Source: Planctomycetota bacterium
GTDB taxonomy: Bacteria > Planctomycetota > UBA8108 > JACQVS01
Length of the DNA: 64,000 bases
Reading direction: 5' to 3'
NCBI GenBank assembly: GCA_028280485.1
Contig: JANQLS010000023.1
Span: forward strand, 1 to 64,000
The notes under the pieces are model-generated. The model was not told the origin of the DNA. It saw nothing but the letters and a program-made list of their open reading frames with translations, and searched no databases. A program made the translations under genes and the position numbers. Below, piece by piece: positions 35,146-43,254 of the stretch. Position 1 is the stretch's first letter; every line of letters starts with the position of its first letter.

Positions 35146-37122
35146 ATGAAACGAGCCGTCTACTCACTTATATGTGTTCTTTGCTTTTCAGTAGCCAAGG
35201 CCGAACAAGATCGAAAATTAAACATCATCTTCTTTCTCGTCGATGATTTAGGTCAACGCGATGTCGGAGTTTATGGCAGTAAGTTTTACGAAACCCCGGC
35301 GATCGATCAACTGGCCCAGGAAGGCGTGCTGTTTAATAACGCTTACTCCACTTGCCACGTTTGCTCGCCCAGTCGAGCCAGCATCTTAACTGGGAAATAC
35401 CCGGCACGAATCAATTTGACCGAGTGGTTAGGCGGGCGGCCGGAACGTAGTTTTGAAAAATTACACAGCGCCGAAAAACTGAGGTCTTTACCCGATTCAG
35501 AAATCACTTTAGCAGAAAATCTGAAGAAGTATGGTTACGTAACTGCGAACTACGGCAAGGCCCATTTGAGTAAAGATCCAAAAACCTATGGATTCGATGA
35601 AGCGATCACGGGCTGGGTACGTTCTTATTTCCCTCCCTTCTCATCACAATATGCTAAAACCCTTCCAGCTAAAGAAGGGGATTATTACACCGATAGACTC
35701 ACCGATGCGGCGATCGATTTCATCGAGCGCAACAAAGACAAACCCTTCTTCGTTCACCTTGAACACTTCGCTGTTCATGATCCCATTCAAGGCCGCAAAG
35801 ATTTAGTGAAGAAATACAAAAAGAAACTCGCATCAATGCCCAAGCAGGAAGGACCTGATTACATCCTGGAGCCGAATCCCGACGGACCGGTCTTATCTAA
35901 AGAGGAACTGAAAGCCATCGAAAAAGATCAAAGCCTTAAGCTCGCTCAGGAAAAACGAGTTTGGTGGGTGAAGCAAAAACAAGACAACGTAGAATTTGCC
36001 GGAATGGTTGAAGCCACCGATGAAAGTCTTGGTCGAATACGTGCGAAACTTAAAGAACTCAAGTTAGAAGATAATACGATCGTCATTTTTACGGCAGACA
36101 ATGGAGGCATGTCTGCTTCCAACCAATACCTTGAGTCTAATAAATCTCGCAAAGCTCTCGACCGCCGATTCGCTTCTTCGAATCTCCCACTCCGGGGAGC
36201 GAAGGGTTGGAATTACGAAGGAGGCATCCGCGTTCCCTTAATCGTTCACTGGCCGGGAGTCACGAAATCTAACACGACCTCTAATACGATCGTCACTGGA
36301 ACGGATTTCTACCCCACTTTATTGGAGATGTTGAATCTTCCGGCAATGCCCCAACAGCACCTCGACGGTAAAAGTTTCGTTCCCGCGCTCAAGGGGAAAG
36401 TTCGCAAACGTGGTCCGATCTTTTGGCACTTCCCTCATTATAGCAATCACGGTTACCAAAGTCCGAACGGAGCAATTCGATGGGGTCAGTACAAACTCAT
36501 TGAGTATTACGAAAATGGAACAGTACAACTTTTCGATCTCAAAAAGGATATCGGGGAAAAAGTAGACCTTTCAAAAACCAAACCTAAGATCACCCAGAGA
36601 CTGTTGAAGATGTTCCATGACTGGCGTAAAGAAGTCGATGCTCAGATGCCGCCGTTGAAAACAGCTCAAAGCAAACAAAAAGCTCGCCCCAACGTCAGTA
36701 AGAATCTGCCCAAAGAGGTTGCAAAATTTGCTCCGGGTTGGAATGTGCGGAATTGGGGAGGACCCGGGATGAAACCAGGCCTACGGGCAAAGTGGAAAGA
36801 CAAAGAAAATGTACTCCTCACCCATCCACTCAGCCGTGAAATCCCTTGCATCTTGTCGCGGAAATTTAAAGTACCCACAGGAATCAAGACTCGCCTCGAG
36901 TTTACGGTCAACAACCATCCCAAAGGTAACTGGATACTCTTCGCTCGGATTGCAGGAAAAGAAATGATCAACGAGTCGATAGAGGATTCGAAGTGGCAAG
37001 ATTTTCGGATCGACCTTACAAAGCACGCCGGTAAAGAGATCACCATTGAACTCGAAAATCGCGCCAGCGGCTGGGTGTTCGAAGCAGCTTATTGGAGTCG
37101 AATTGAATTCATCTCTCATTAA
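35146..37122 (+). CDS. Secreted formylglycine-dependent sulfatase (S1 family)
   Basis: This 658-residue protein has a signal peptide (about 1-19) and an S1-type sulfatase domain: metal ligands Asp33-Asp34 (FFLVDDLG), the formylglycine site Cys73 in CSPSRASILTG, and Asp318-Asn319 in TADNGG. All are needed for hydrolysis of sulfate esters, so activity is likely once Cys73 is matured. The ordinary C-terminal subdomain ends near residue 500. About 110 extra residues form a beta-rich module (KFKVPTGIKTRLEFTVNNHPKGNWILFARIAGK). Sulfatases of this type remove sulfate from marine polysaccharides. The FGE-fold protein at 9319 lacks the maturase Cys pair and is not a candidate for maturation. Confidence 0.88.
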   Translation: MKRAVYSLICVLCFSVAKAEQDRKLNIIFFLVDDLGQRDVGVYGSKFYETPAIDQLAQEGVLFNNAYSTCHVCSPSRASILTGKYPARINLTEWLGGRPERSFEKLHSAEKLRSLPDSEITLAENLKKYGYVTANYGKAHLSKDPKTYGFDEAITGWVRSYFPPFSSQYAKTLPAKEGDYYTDRLTDAAIDFIERNKDKPFFVHLEHFAVHDPIQGRKDLVKKYKKKLASMPKQEGPDYILEPNPDGPVLSKEELKAIEKDQSLKLAQEKRVWWVKQKQDNVEFAGMVEATDESLGRIRAKLKELKLEDNTIVIFTADNGGMSASNQYLESNKSRKALDRRFASSNLPLRGAKGWNYEGGIRVPLIVHWPGVTKSNTTSNTIVTGTDFYPTLLEMLNLPAMPQQHLDGKSFVPALKGKVRKRGPIFWHFPHYSNHGYQSPNGAIRWGQYKLIEYYENGTVQLFDLKKDIGEKVDLSKTKPKITQRLLKMFHDWRKEVDAQMPPLKTAQSKQKARPNVSKNLPKEVAKFAPGWNVRNWGGPGMKPGLRAKWKDKENVLLTHPLSREIPCILSRKFKVPTGIKTRLEFTVNNHPKGNWILFARIAGKEMINESIEDSKWQDFRIDLTKHAGKEITIELENRASGWVFEAAYWSRIEFISH

Positions 37123-37215
37123 AAGCGAGATCTTTCATAAAAATCCATTCACTCCTTGGTAATGTATTAATAAGAAAATTCACTTACAAAATCACTCTAC
37201 TTATTTGCCTTCAAA

Positions 37216-37258
37216 TAGCCCACAGAGAAAGCCATTTATCCACTTTCTCTGTAGGCTA
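37216..37258. terminator. Possible bidirectional terminator between convergent genes
   Basis: A 16-bp stem with one mismatch (37216-37231 with 37243-37258, 11-nt loop) lies between the ends of the sulfatase (plus) and the M56 peptidase (minus). A T-run is lacking on both sides, so its strength is uncertain. Confidence 0.5.
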
Positions 37259-37286
37259 ATGAATTAAAAATTCCTTTAGACTTTTC

Positions 37287-39704
37287 TTACTTTCTCTTCG
37301 AATCAGGCTCTTTAAGCGGCAGGAAAGTCTGAAGCCTAAAAGCTTCCTCGTAAGCCCGTATCGCTTTCAAAATTTCTGGGTCTTTAATTTTTGAATGATC
37401 CATTTTATTGTAAACGTTGAGAGCATTGAGGATCGTTTGGTTGCGAGTTCTTTGTTTCAGAGAAGAGAGAGGCTTGATCCCACCCCTTTTAGATTTCAAG
37501 ATACTCTGACTCAAGCTACCTTTACGAGGATAGACAAAATCAAAATCAAACTTGAAGTACTCGGAAGACTTTTTCGAGAAATACTCAAAGATCTCCTCAA
37601 ATTTATCCATTCCTTTTACTGAAAGTTCGAATGACTTTATGAAGGAATAGCCGGTAGGCTTCTTAGGATCCTTAGAGTCGTATTTTGTTTGCATACTGGG
37701 GTGGCTGACACGGAGGCTTTCGGCTTCGACCGACCAGCCTTCAGCCGCACTCAAAATGGAAGACAGGCTATTATCACACCACTTCTTGGCATCGATTAAG
37801 GATTTCGCAGAGCCGATGACTCTACCTTTCCAAACGACTTTCACCGGTTGTGGACTTGTCTTGAAAGAGAGCTTATTGAAATCGACATATTTAAAGTTCA
37901 CTAAAACCTGTTCCGATGAAAGCCTCGCGATTAAATTGAAAAACTCATCGAAGCGCTTTAAATCCATTTGGATGATCGAAACTTTTCTTTTTAATTCAAT
38001 AGAGTTTGTTCTTTTCCCAGCGCGCAAAAACATGCTCTTACTCCAGGCGGGCTGCTCGATAACAAAAGAACGGTCATTTAAATTCAATCTTTCCTTAAGC
38101 TTTAGAATCCAGACAAACTTTTTATCAAAAAACTTCTTTGCATCAATTATATCTTTACCTGGGCTTCTCACCTCAATCTCCCAAAGTACAACGGTCTTGG
38201 ACTTTTTCAAGCTCGCTAATTTGGAAGGTTCTCTGTTAGCGGTCAGTTGACTTAACAGAGTGTTCCCCTCTTTAATCATCTGATCTCGAAGGCCGCTGGT
38301 CACCGTATTAGGTTCTTTGACTAGGGGATTTTTTGGTTCTTCGAATTCTGGATCAAATAACGCAGACGTTTTTATTTTTGAAGCCTGCTCACTGCTCTGA
38401 TTTTCATTTATCAGGCGAGGTTCTTCCTCTAGAGCAGAAGGTTCGTCATTCAAAACGCCTTCAGAATCCTTCTCCTCCGTATTCGCTAGACTTTGAGCCG
38501 CAGACAGAGTCACAATAAAACTGCCTATCATGAAGAGGAAAATCAAAAAGCCTGAACGGTGCATCCGTCCCTTCGGCTCAGCCTGTGTTAAGACTCGAAT
38601 CACTCTTTTTGAAAATTGACTCTTGTGAGTGCCCGTTGCCGCCAATGCTGCTTGAGAACCAGAGTTTTCACTCTTACGCATCATTTCACTAACCTCCGCC
38701 ATTCGTACTAGCGCATCCGCATATTCGATACGCTTCCAACCTGCTGACAGAACCAAATCATCACAAGCTTTTTCGCGCTCGATGCTGACTTGCCGACTTA
38801 AATACCAAACGGCGGGATTAAAGAACAACACCGCCTCGATGAACCGTTGAAGTAAATTAACTATAAGATCGTATCTTTTTAAATGTGCCAATTCGTGAGC
38901 CAAAATGGATTCAATTTGATCCGCACTCAGATTGGACGTGAAATTCAGGGGAAGCAGAAGAATGGGTTTAAAAATCCCGATCACTATGGGCACTAAGGTA
39001 TCTGAAGAGTAAGCCAACAGCGGAGCCGTCTTCAGCTTCAGTCTTTCGGCTTGCCTTCTAAGGGACTCAAATAAACGTCGATCTTGAATCAACACTGAAT
39101 TTTTTCTGATTCTCTTCCCCGAACAAAGCGAGATGGAAACGCGAATCACCATCACCAAGACTCCCAGCAAGTAGAGGGTGAGGGCATATGAAGAAAGTCT
39201 TTCGAGACTCCAATTACTTTGAAATAAACCGGTGTATCCTTCAACTCCTGGAGCTGCTCCAGCGAAACTCTTTAAGGGAAGAGCCTCATCTTGCTCGAAA
39301 GTGACATCGGGTTGGATCGTCATTGGGATGGGATCTGTAGGTGAAAGGAGCTCGGAACTTTCATTTATCACGTATCGGTTCTGCTCAAGATCAAGCCACC
39401 CACCAGAAGACTGAACTGAGCTCTTAAAAGGACCCAAGCCTGAACTGACGTACTCTTCAATTCCCTCGCCTCTCGAAACAAAATAAAAAGTAACCGGCAT
39501 TAAAGCGACGAGAGTAACAAGCCCGAGCAAGTGAACCCAATAACGAGATCTGGCTGATTCTTTCTTAAAGCTCCAGCAGGAAATCACAACGATGCATCCG
39601 ACTAGTCCTCCTTGCCAGAGTGAATGAAGCAAGGTCAGAATAATAAACTCGTCGAGTTTTGATTCACTTTGAAACAAAGATTCCATCCAAGATATTAAGC
39701 TCAT
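37287..39704 (-). CDS. BlaR1-type M56 membrane metallopeptidase with two SIMPL-like sensor domains
   Basis: This 805-residue protein follows a BlaI-type repressor gene by 17 nt. Its first 300 residues form the M56 peptidase: membrane segments at about 18-42, 56-76 and 170-192, and the zinc motif HELAH (270-274) with the Glu-containing IEREKACDDLVL helix. Another membrane segment is at about 383-404. The outer part (about 405-805) has no penicillin-binding sensor. Instead, residues about 502-609 and 619-724 are two related copies of a 105-residue module (IDAKKFFD/IDAKKWCD; KRFDEFF/DKFEEIF; FKYVDF/FDFVY) that resembles the SIMPL (DUF541) fold. The protein would sense an unknown outside signal and cleave BlaI. 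Confidence 0.75.
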   Translation of the reverse strand: MSLISWMESLFQSESKLDEFIILTLLHSLWQGGLVGCIVVISCWSFKKESARSRYWVHLLGLVTLVALMPVTFYFVSRGEGIEEYVSSGLGPFKSSVQSSGGWLDLEQNRYVINESSELLSPTDPIPMTIQPDVTFEQDEALPLKSFAGAAPGVEGYTGLFQSNWSLERLSSYALTLYLLGVLVMVIRVSISLCSGKRIRKNSVLIQDRRLFESLRRQAERLKLKTAPLLAYSSDTLVPIVIGIFKPILLLPLNFTSNLSADQIESILAHELAHLKRYDLIVNLLQRFIEAVLFFNPAVWYLSRQVSIEREKACDDLVLSAGWKRIEYADALVRMAEVSEMMRKSENSGSQAALAATGTHKSQFSKRVIRVLTQAEPKGRMHRSGFLIFLFMIGSFIVTLSAAQSLANTEEKDSEGVLNDEPSALEEEPRLINENQSSEQASKIKTSALFDPEFEEPKNPLVKEPNTVTSGLRDQMIKEGNTLLSQLTANREPSKLASLKKSKTVVLWEIEVRSPGKDIIDAKKFFDKKFVWILKLKERLNLNDRSFVIEQPAWSKSMFLRAGKRTNSIELKRKVSIIQMDLKRFDEFFNLIARLSSEQVLVNFKYVDFNKLSFKTSPQPVKVVWKGRVIGSAKSLIDAKKWCDNSLSSILSAAEGWSVEAESLRVSHPSMQTKYDSKDPKKPTGYSFIKSFELSVKGMDKFEEIFEYFSKKSSEYFKFDFDFVYPRKGSLSQSILKSKRGGIKPLSSLKQRTRNQTILNALNVYNKMDHSKIKDPEILKAIRAYEEAFRLQTFLPLKEPDSKRK

Positions 39705-39721
39705 CGTTTGTTCTCCAAGAT

Positions 39722-40114
39722 TCAGGATGACTCTCGAATTCGTTTATTGATCATGCGTCTGAGCTCTTTAAGCTCCCCTTCATCGATCTCCGCGCAGTCA
39801 AAAAGACTCAACATCATGTCTTTCGCGGAACCATCAAAAACCCGCCCCACCACATCGCTCAGCAGATTTTGTGAGACTTGATCCTTAGTGACAGCAGGAA
39901 AAAACAAAAAAGCGTTCGCCTCTTTTTTGCGTTTCAAGAGCTTCTTTTCAAACATGATATTTAAGGTTGTGATCACCGAAGTATGAGCGATATCACGACC
40001 TTCATCCGCGAGTGCATTTCGAATATCTCGAACCCGTTGTGGAGATTTAGCCCATAAAACCTTTAAGATCAAAAGTTCTAATTCAGTGGGATGATTGGAA
40101 GATGGCCTTGTCAT
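39722..40114 (-). CDS. BlaI/MecI/CopY-family repressor
   Basis: This 130-residue winged-helix repressor shows family motifs: PTELELLILKVLWAKSPQRVRDIRNAL, AHTSVITTLNIMFEKKLLKRKKE and a C-terminal dimer helix. It precedes the M56 peptidase by 17 nt, the standard BlaI-BlaR arrangement in which the peptidase inactivates the repressor on signal. Its promoter region holds two 18-bp palindromes that are probably its operators, suggesting autoregulation of both genes. The start is ATG at 40114. Confidence 0.88.
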   Translation of the reverse strand: MTRPSSNHPTELELLILKVLWAKSPQRVRDIRNALADEGRDIAHTSVITTLNIMFEKKLLKRKKEANAFLFFPAVTKDQVSQNLLSDVVGRVFDGSAKDMMLSLFDCAEIDEGELKELRRMINKRIRESS

Positions 40115-40203
40115 TTTTTTCCAGACTCGGGGATTGTTGATGATGACTTCGTTCTTAGAGAAGAAGGCAATCAGTCAGTAGCAATCACTTGCGCGAATCC
40201 CTT

Positions 40204-40272
40204 CTTCGAATTAATTAGAAGTTAATCGAAGGGAAACCTCGGGTCAAATCATTTCTTCTATATAATTAGAAG
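40204..40272 (-). promoter_or_regulatory. Promoter flanked by two candidate BlaI operators
   Basis: Two near-palindromes of 18 bp, CTTCGAATTAATTAGAAG (40204-40221) and CTTCTATATAATTAGAAG (40255-40272), share AATTAGAAGT in the same orientation 51 bp apart. Between them, on the minus strand, are TTGACC (-35, 40242-40247) and TAACTT (-10, 40219-40224) with 17 nt spacing. One operator covers the -10 and start point, the other lies upstream of the -35. Dual operators of this kind are typical of BlaI/MecI control. Confidence 0.7.
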
Positions 40273-40385
40273 TAGTCGAAGTTATTGGGTTCCAGCGAAC
40301 ATCCAGAAAATTGAAGATTGATATTAACAATTGCTACTGTCAGTATTTAAGAAAGCACGCTCAAGTAAAATGAAAGAATCACCCT

Positions 40386-41084
40386 ATGCCGAATCCTGGC
40401 TCAATTGAAATACTGGCTTACGAATTCACCCCTCTGGGGCCTCTTTGTTTAAGAAGACGCAATTTGATTTCTGCCCCCGGGACAGTGATCACCGAGATCA
40501 CCTTGAATCATGAATTCCTGATGAGTAGCTACAATACAGAGTCTGAACGGGCTTTGTCTTCACGTAGCTTGGAATTAAGTAAGGGAGAAAATCTATCCGT
40601 GTTAGTTGGTGGGCTCGGCTTGGGTTATACCGCTCGGGAGGCTCTCCTCTCATCGAGAGTTAAAAATCTTGAGGTCGTTGAATACCTCCCCCAAGTGATT
40701 TCATGGTTAGAGGAAGATCTCATTCCCCTATCGAGCGAATTAAAGAGCGATCAGCGTTTCAAAGTGAGTACGGGCGATATCTTCAGCCGATTGCTGACAC
40801 CACCCCAAGAAAAATTTGATCTCATCTTGATCGATATCGATCACTCGCCTTCGGAAATGCTCGATGAGGCCAATCAACCTTTTTATGAAACCGCTGGCTT
40901 AACTCATGTTAAAGAGCACTTAAACGAAAACGGAATCCTGGCCGTATGGTCTTACGATGGGTGCGAAGATTTTGAAGCTGCTCTGAGAGAAACATTTGCT
41001 TCAGTATTAATTGAGAATGTTTCTTGGGTGAATACCTTGGTCGACACCCAACAGAATGATCAGTTGTTCATTGCGATAAAATAA
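40386..41084 (+). CDS. Spermidine-synthase-like SAM-dependent protein
   Basis: This 232-residue cytosolic Rossmann protein has the nucleotide-binding motif VLVGGLGLGYTAREAL (residues about 73-87), an acidic residue after the second strand (Glu99, VEY) and a DIDHSPSEML segment near 147. The order resembles the spermidine/spermine synthase family and related methyltransferases. The short N-terminal beta region fits that family. Whether it transfers an aminopropyl or methyl group is not evident. It is read away from the BlaI gene. Confidence 0.7.
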   Translation: MPNPGSIEILAYEFTPLGPLCLRRRNLISAPGTVITEITLNHEFLMSSYNTESERALSSRSLELSKGENLSVLVGGLGLGYTAREALLSSRVKNLEVVEYLPQVISWLEEDLIPLSSELKSDQRFKVSTGDIFSRLLTPPQEKFDLILIDIDHSPSEMLDEANQPFYETAGLTHVKEHLNENGILAVWSYDGCEDFEAALRETFASVLIENVSWVNTLVDTQQNDQLFIAIK

Positions 41085-41252
41085 ATCTTAAAGCCCTAGG
41101 CCAGCAATAATTCTCTCGGATGGGAGCCTCATATCTAAATGAACTATGCAATATGCAAAAGTAATTGGTTATGATGGAGAATCGACGAGAGCAAAGTTTA
41201 AAAATACTTGTTGAGCCCTCTATTTTTCCTTCGTCCACAATAGAAATTCCCA

Positions 41253-43244
41253 ATGACGTTTCAGCGATTGTTAATCTTGATGTTCGTGGTATCAACTGCG
41301 TACGAAGGCCCCTTCTTCAGGGCCGACGAAAATCGCTATGTGGGAGCCTTATCCGATGCAAGTCGAGTGCAAGGAACCCAACTTCACGGCTGGCACCAAA
41401 AAACGGGGGAAGTGCATCTAGATACCACGAAACTAAACTCCCAAGAGCGCCAACTCGTCTGGCTCCGAGATCGATCCCTATCTTCTGTGGAGAATCTCGA
41501 TATTCTTCATGGATTCATCGAGTTTGAATCGGGTGATCGCTTTCCCGGACGGATTATCAGGCACGTTTCCCAAGCGAACGAAGTTCCTGCTCATTTTCTG
41601 GTGGAATCCAAAACTCCGTTAAGGCTCCCAGAGGTCGATCCCAGTGAAAGAAGCTTTCGCGTGTCACCCAAGGGAATGCGTCGTATTGTATTTTCTACTG
41701 AGCAATTGGCTCGTTTTTCTCCTAAGACCATCTTCCTTCGCGACGGTCGAACACTTCCTTATCGAAGCCTTCGCTGGAAAGACGATAATCTTGACGTCCT
41801 CACTCAAGAAGGATCTACGCAGGTAAATTTCACAGAGATCGCTGAAATTCATTTTTCTCCACCCGACCCGTGGTCCTCATACTATCACGAGCTTTCAATC
41901 CTGAGCCCCAAGGGAAATTCCCAACTCTTACGCCTTGAAACTATCGACGGCTTACTCGCCACGGGATCCGAGGCAAACTTTGAAGCCACCGCTCGTGCTA
42001 AGGATCAGGAACGTATCGAAGCGAAAACTATCCGTGATCGCCTGCTTTCAACGAAAAGGAGATACGAGACTCAACTTAAGAATTCTCGAAAAAATCGAGA
42101 CCGGCTGTTACAAACCCAGCAACGAAATGCTGACAAAGCTAGGAAACTTGAGGAGCAACACACCAAGCGTATCGAAGGCAACCGAAAGCGCCGACAAGAA
42201 CAACACGACAAACTCATCCGTGACCAAAAAGCGAATCACGACCGACAGATCGAAGGAGAAAAACGCCGTCAGCGCGATGAAGAAAAGCGACTGAAAACCC
42301 AGCTGAAAGATACACCCCAAGCCGAACAGAAAAGACGCCTCAACGATTTACGCCGAAGACACCAACAAGACCTAAAAAGGCGTAAAGATCAGCATAAGCG
42401 CCATCTCGATACGATGGAGAGACAGCGCAAACAAGAACTCCGTCGCTATAAAGATGAAGATCGAAGACGACGAGATCAACTCCGCAATAATAGCCAACGT
42501 AGCCGCAACAATAACCAACGAGGAATCGACCGTCACACCCAAAAAATTACAACCCTCGAAGTGAAGTTAAAAGATGTCGAGCGCGAGATCAAAGAAGGAC
42601 CAAACCCTGATGATTTCAAATCGAGTTCCGATCGGTGGTACCACAAAATTCATCCGGTATGGAGCTTCGACCCCCTCTGGATTCGCTTCTCGACCATTCG
42701 TCAACGACAACGTTTCCTTCCCTATGAGTTCCCCTTATCTCGTCTTCGCCCGGTTCAAGTTTTCGCAGATTCAGGATTGGGTGGAGTGCGACCTCCTCAA
42801 GTGAATCGTAATGTACAAGGTGGTCCTCTCAGAAACGCCAAACGTGAACACGGTTGGGGTTTCGGAGTTCATGCTGATTGTGAACTTCACTTTGAAGTCC
42901 CTGAAAACGCGAAAATTTTTCGCACCCGTGTCGGGCTGAACCTCCTTGCGGGAACTGGTGGCTGCGTTCGAGTTGCCATCTATTTAAATTCCAAAATCAA
43001 CACTCCACTCTTTCAAAGTGAACACCTCATCGGTTCAGAAACAGAAGTGGATACCGGCCCTCTTGATCTCACTCCATCCAATGACTCACCTCGTCGACTC
43101 ATTCTGGTTGTAGACTCCGCTCACGATGGCCGCCCCACCGGTGCGGACCCTCTTAACATTCGAGACATCGTCGATTGGATTGAACCCACGATCAAACTCG
43201 ACGCCAACAAACTGATGGAGCAAATCGGTCAGGTTGAGAAATAG
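41253..43244 (+). CDS. Secreted NPCBM-like protein with a long charged helix insert
   Basis: This 663-residue protein has a signal peptide (about 1-23). A beta-rich first part (about 30-240) contains repeated strands of the DGRTLPYRSLRWKDDNLDVL type. A very charged stretch (about 245-445), rich in Arg, Lys, Gln, Glu and Asp, is predicted to form a long coiled coil or single alpha helix. The C-terminal part (about 460-655) resembles the NPCBM/NEW2 carbohydrate-binding fold (GWGFGVHADCELHFEVPENAKIFRTRVGL). The next gene follows within about 10 nt, so the two are co-expressed. A spacer helix of this length suggests a surface or cross-envelope role, which is inference. Confidence 0.65.
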   Translation: MTFQRLLILMFVVSTAYEGPFFRADENRYVGALSDASRVQGTQLHGWHQKTGEVHLDTTKLNSQERQLVWLRDRSLSSVENLDILHGFIEFESGDRFPGRIIRHVSQANEVPAHFLVESKTPLRLPEVDPSERSFRVSPKGMRRIVFSTEQLARFSPKTIFLRDGRTLPYRSLRWKDDNLDVLTQEGSTQVNFTEIAEIHFSPPDPWSSYYHELSILSPKGNSQLLRLETIDGLLATGSEANFEATARAKDQERIEAKTIRDRLLSTKRRYETQLKNSRKNRDRLLQTQQRNADKARKLEEQHTKRIEGNRKRRQEQHDKLIRDQKANHDRQIEGEKRRQRDEEKRLKTQLKDTPQAEQKRRLNDLRRRHQQDLKRRKDQHKRHLDTMERQRKQELRRYKDEDRRRRDQLRNNSQRSRNNNQRGIDRHTQKITTLEVKLKDVEREIKEGPNPDDFKSSSDRWYHKIHPVWSFDPLWIRFSTIRQRQRFLPYEFPLSRLRPVQVFADSGLGGVRPPQVNRNVQGGPLRNAKREHGWGFGVHADCELHFEVPENAKIFRTRVGLNLLAGTGGCVRVAIYLNSKINTPLFQSEHLIGSETEVDTGPLDLTPSNDSPRRLILVVDSAHDGRPTGADPLNIRDIVDWIEPTIKLDANKLMEQIGQVEK

Positions 43245-43254
43245 CGAAACTCCG

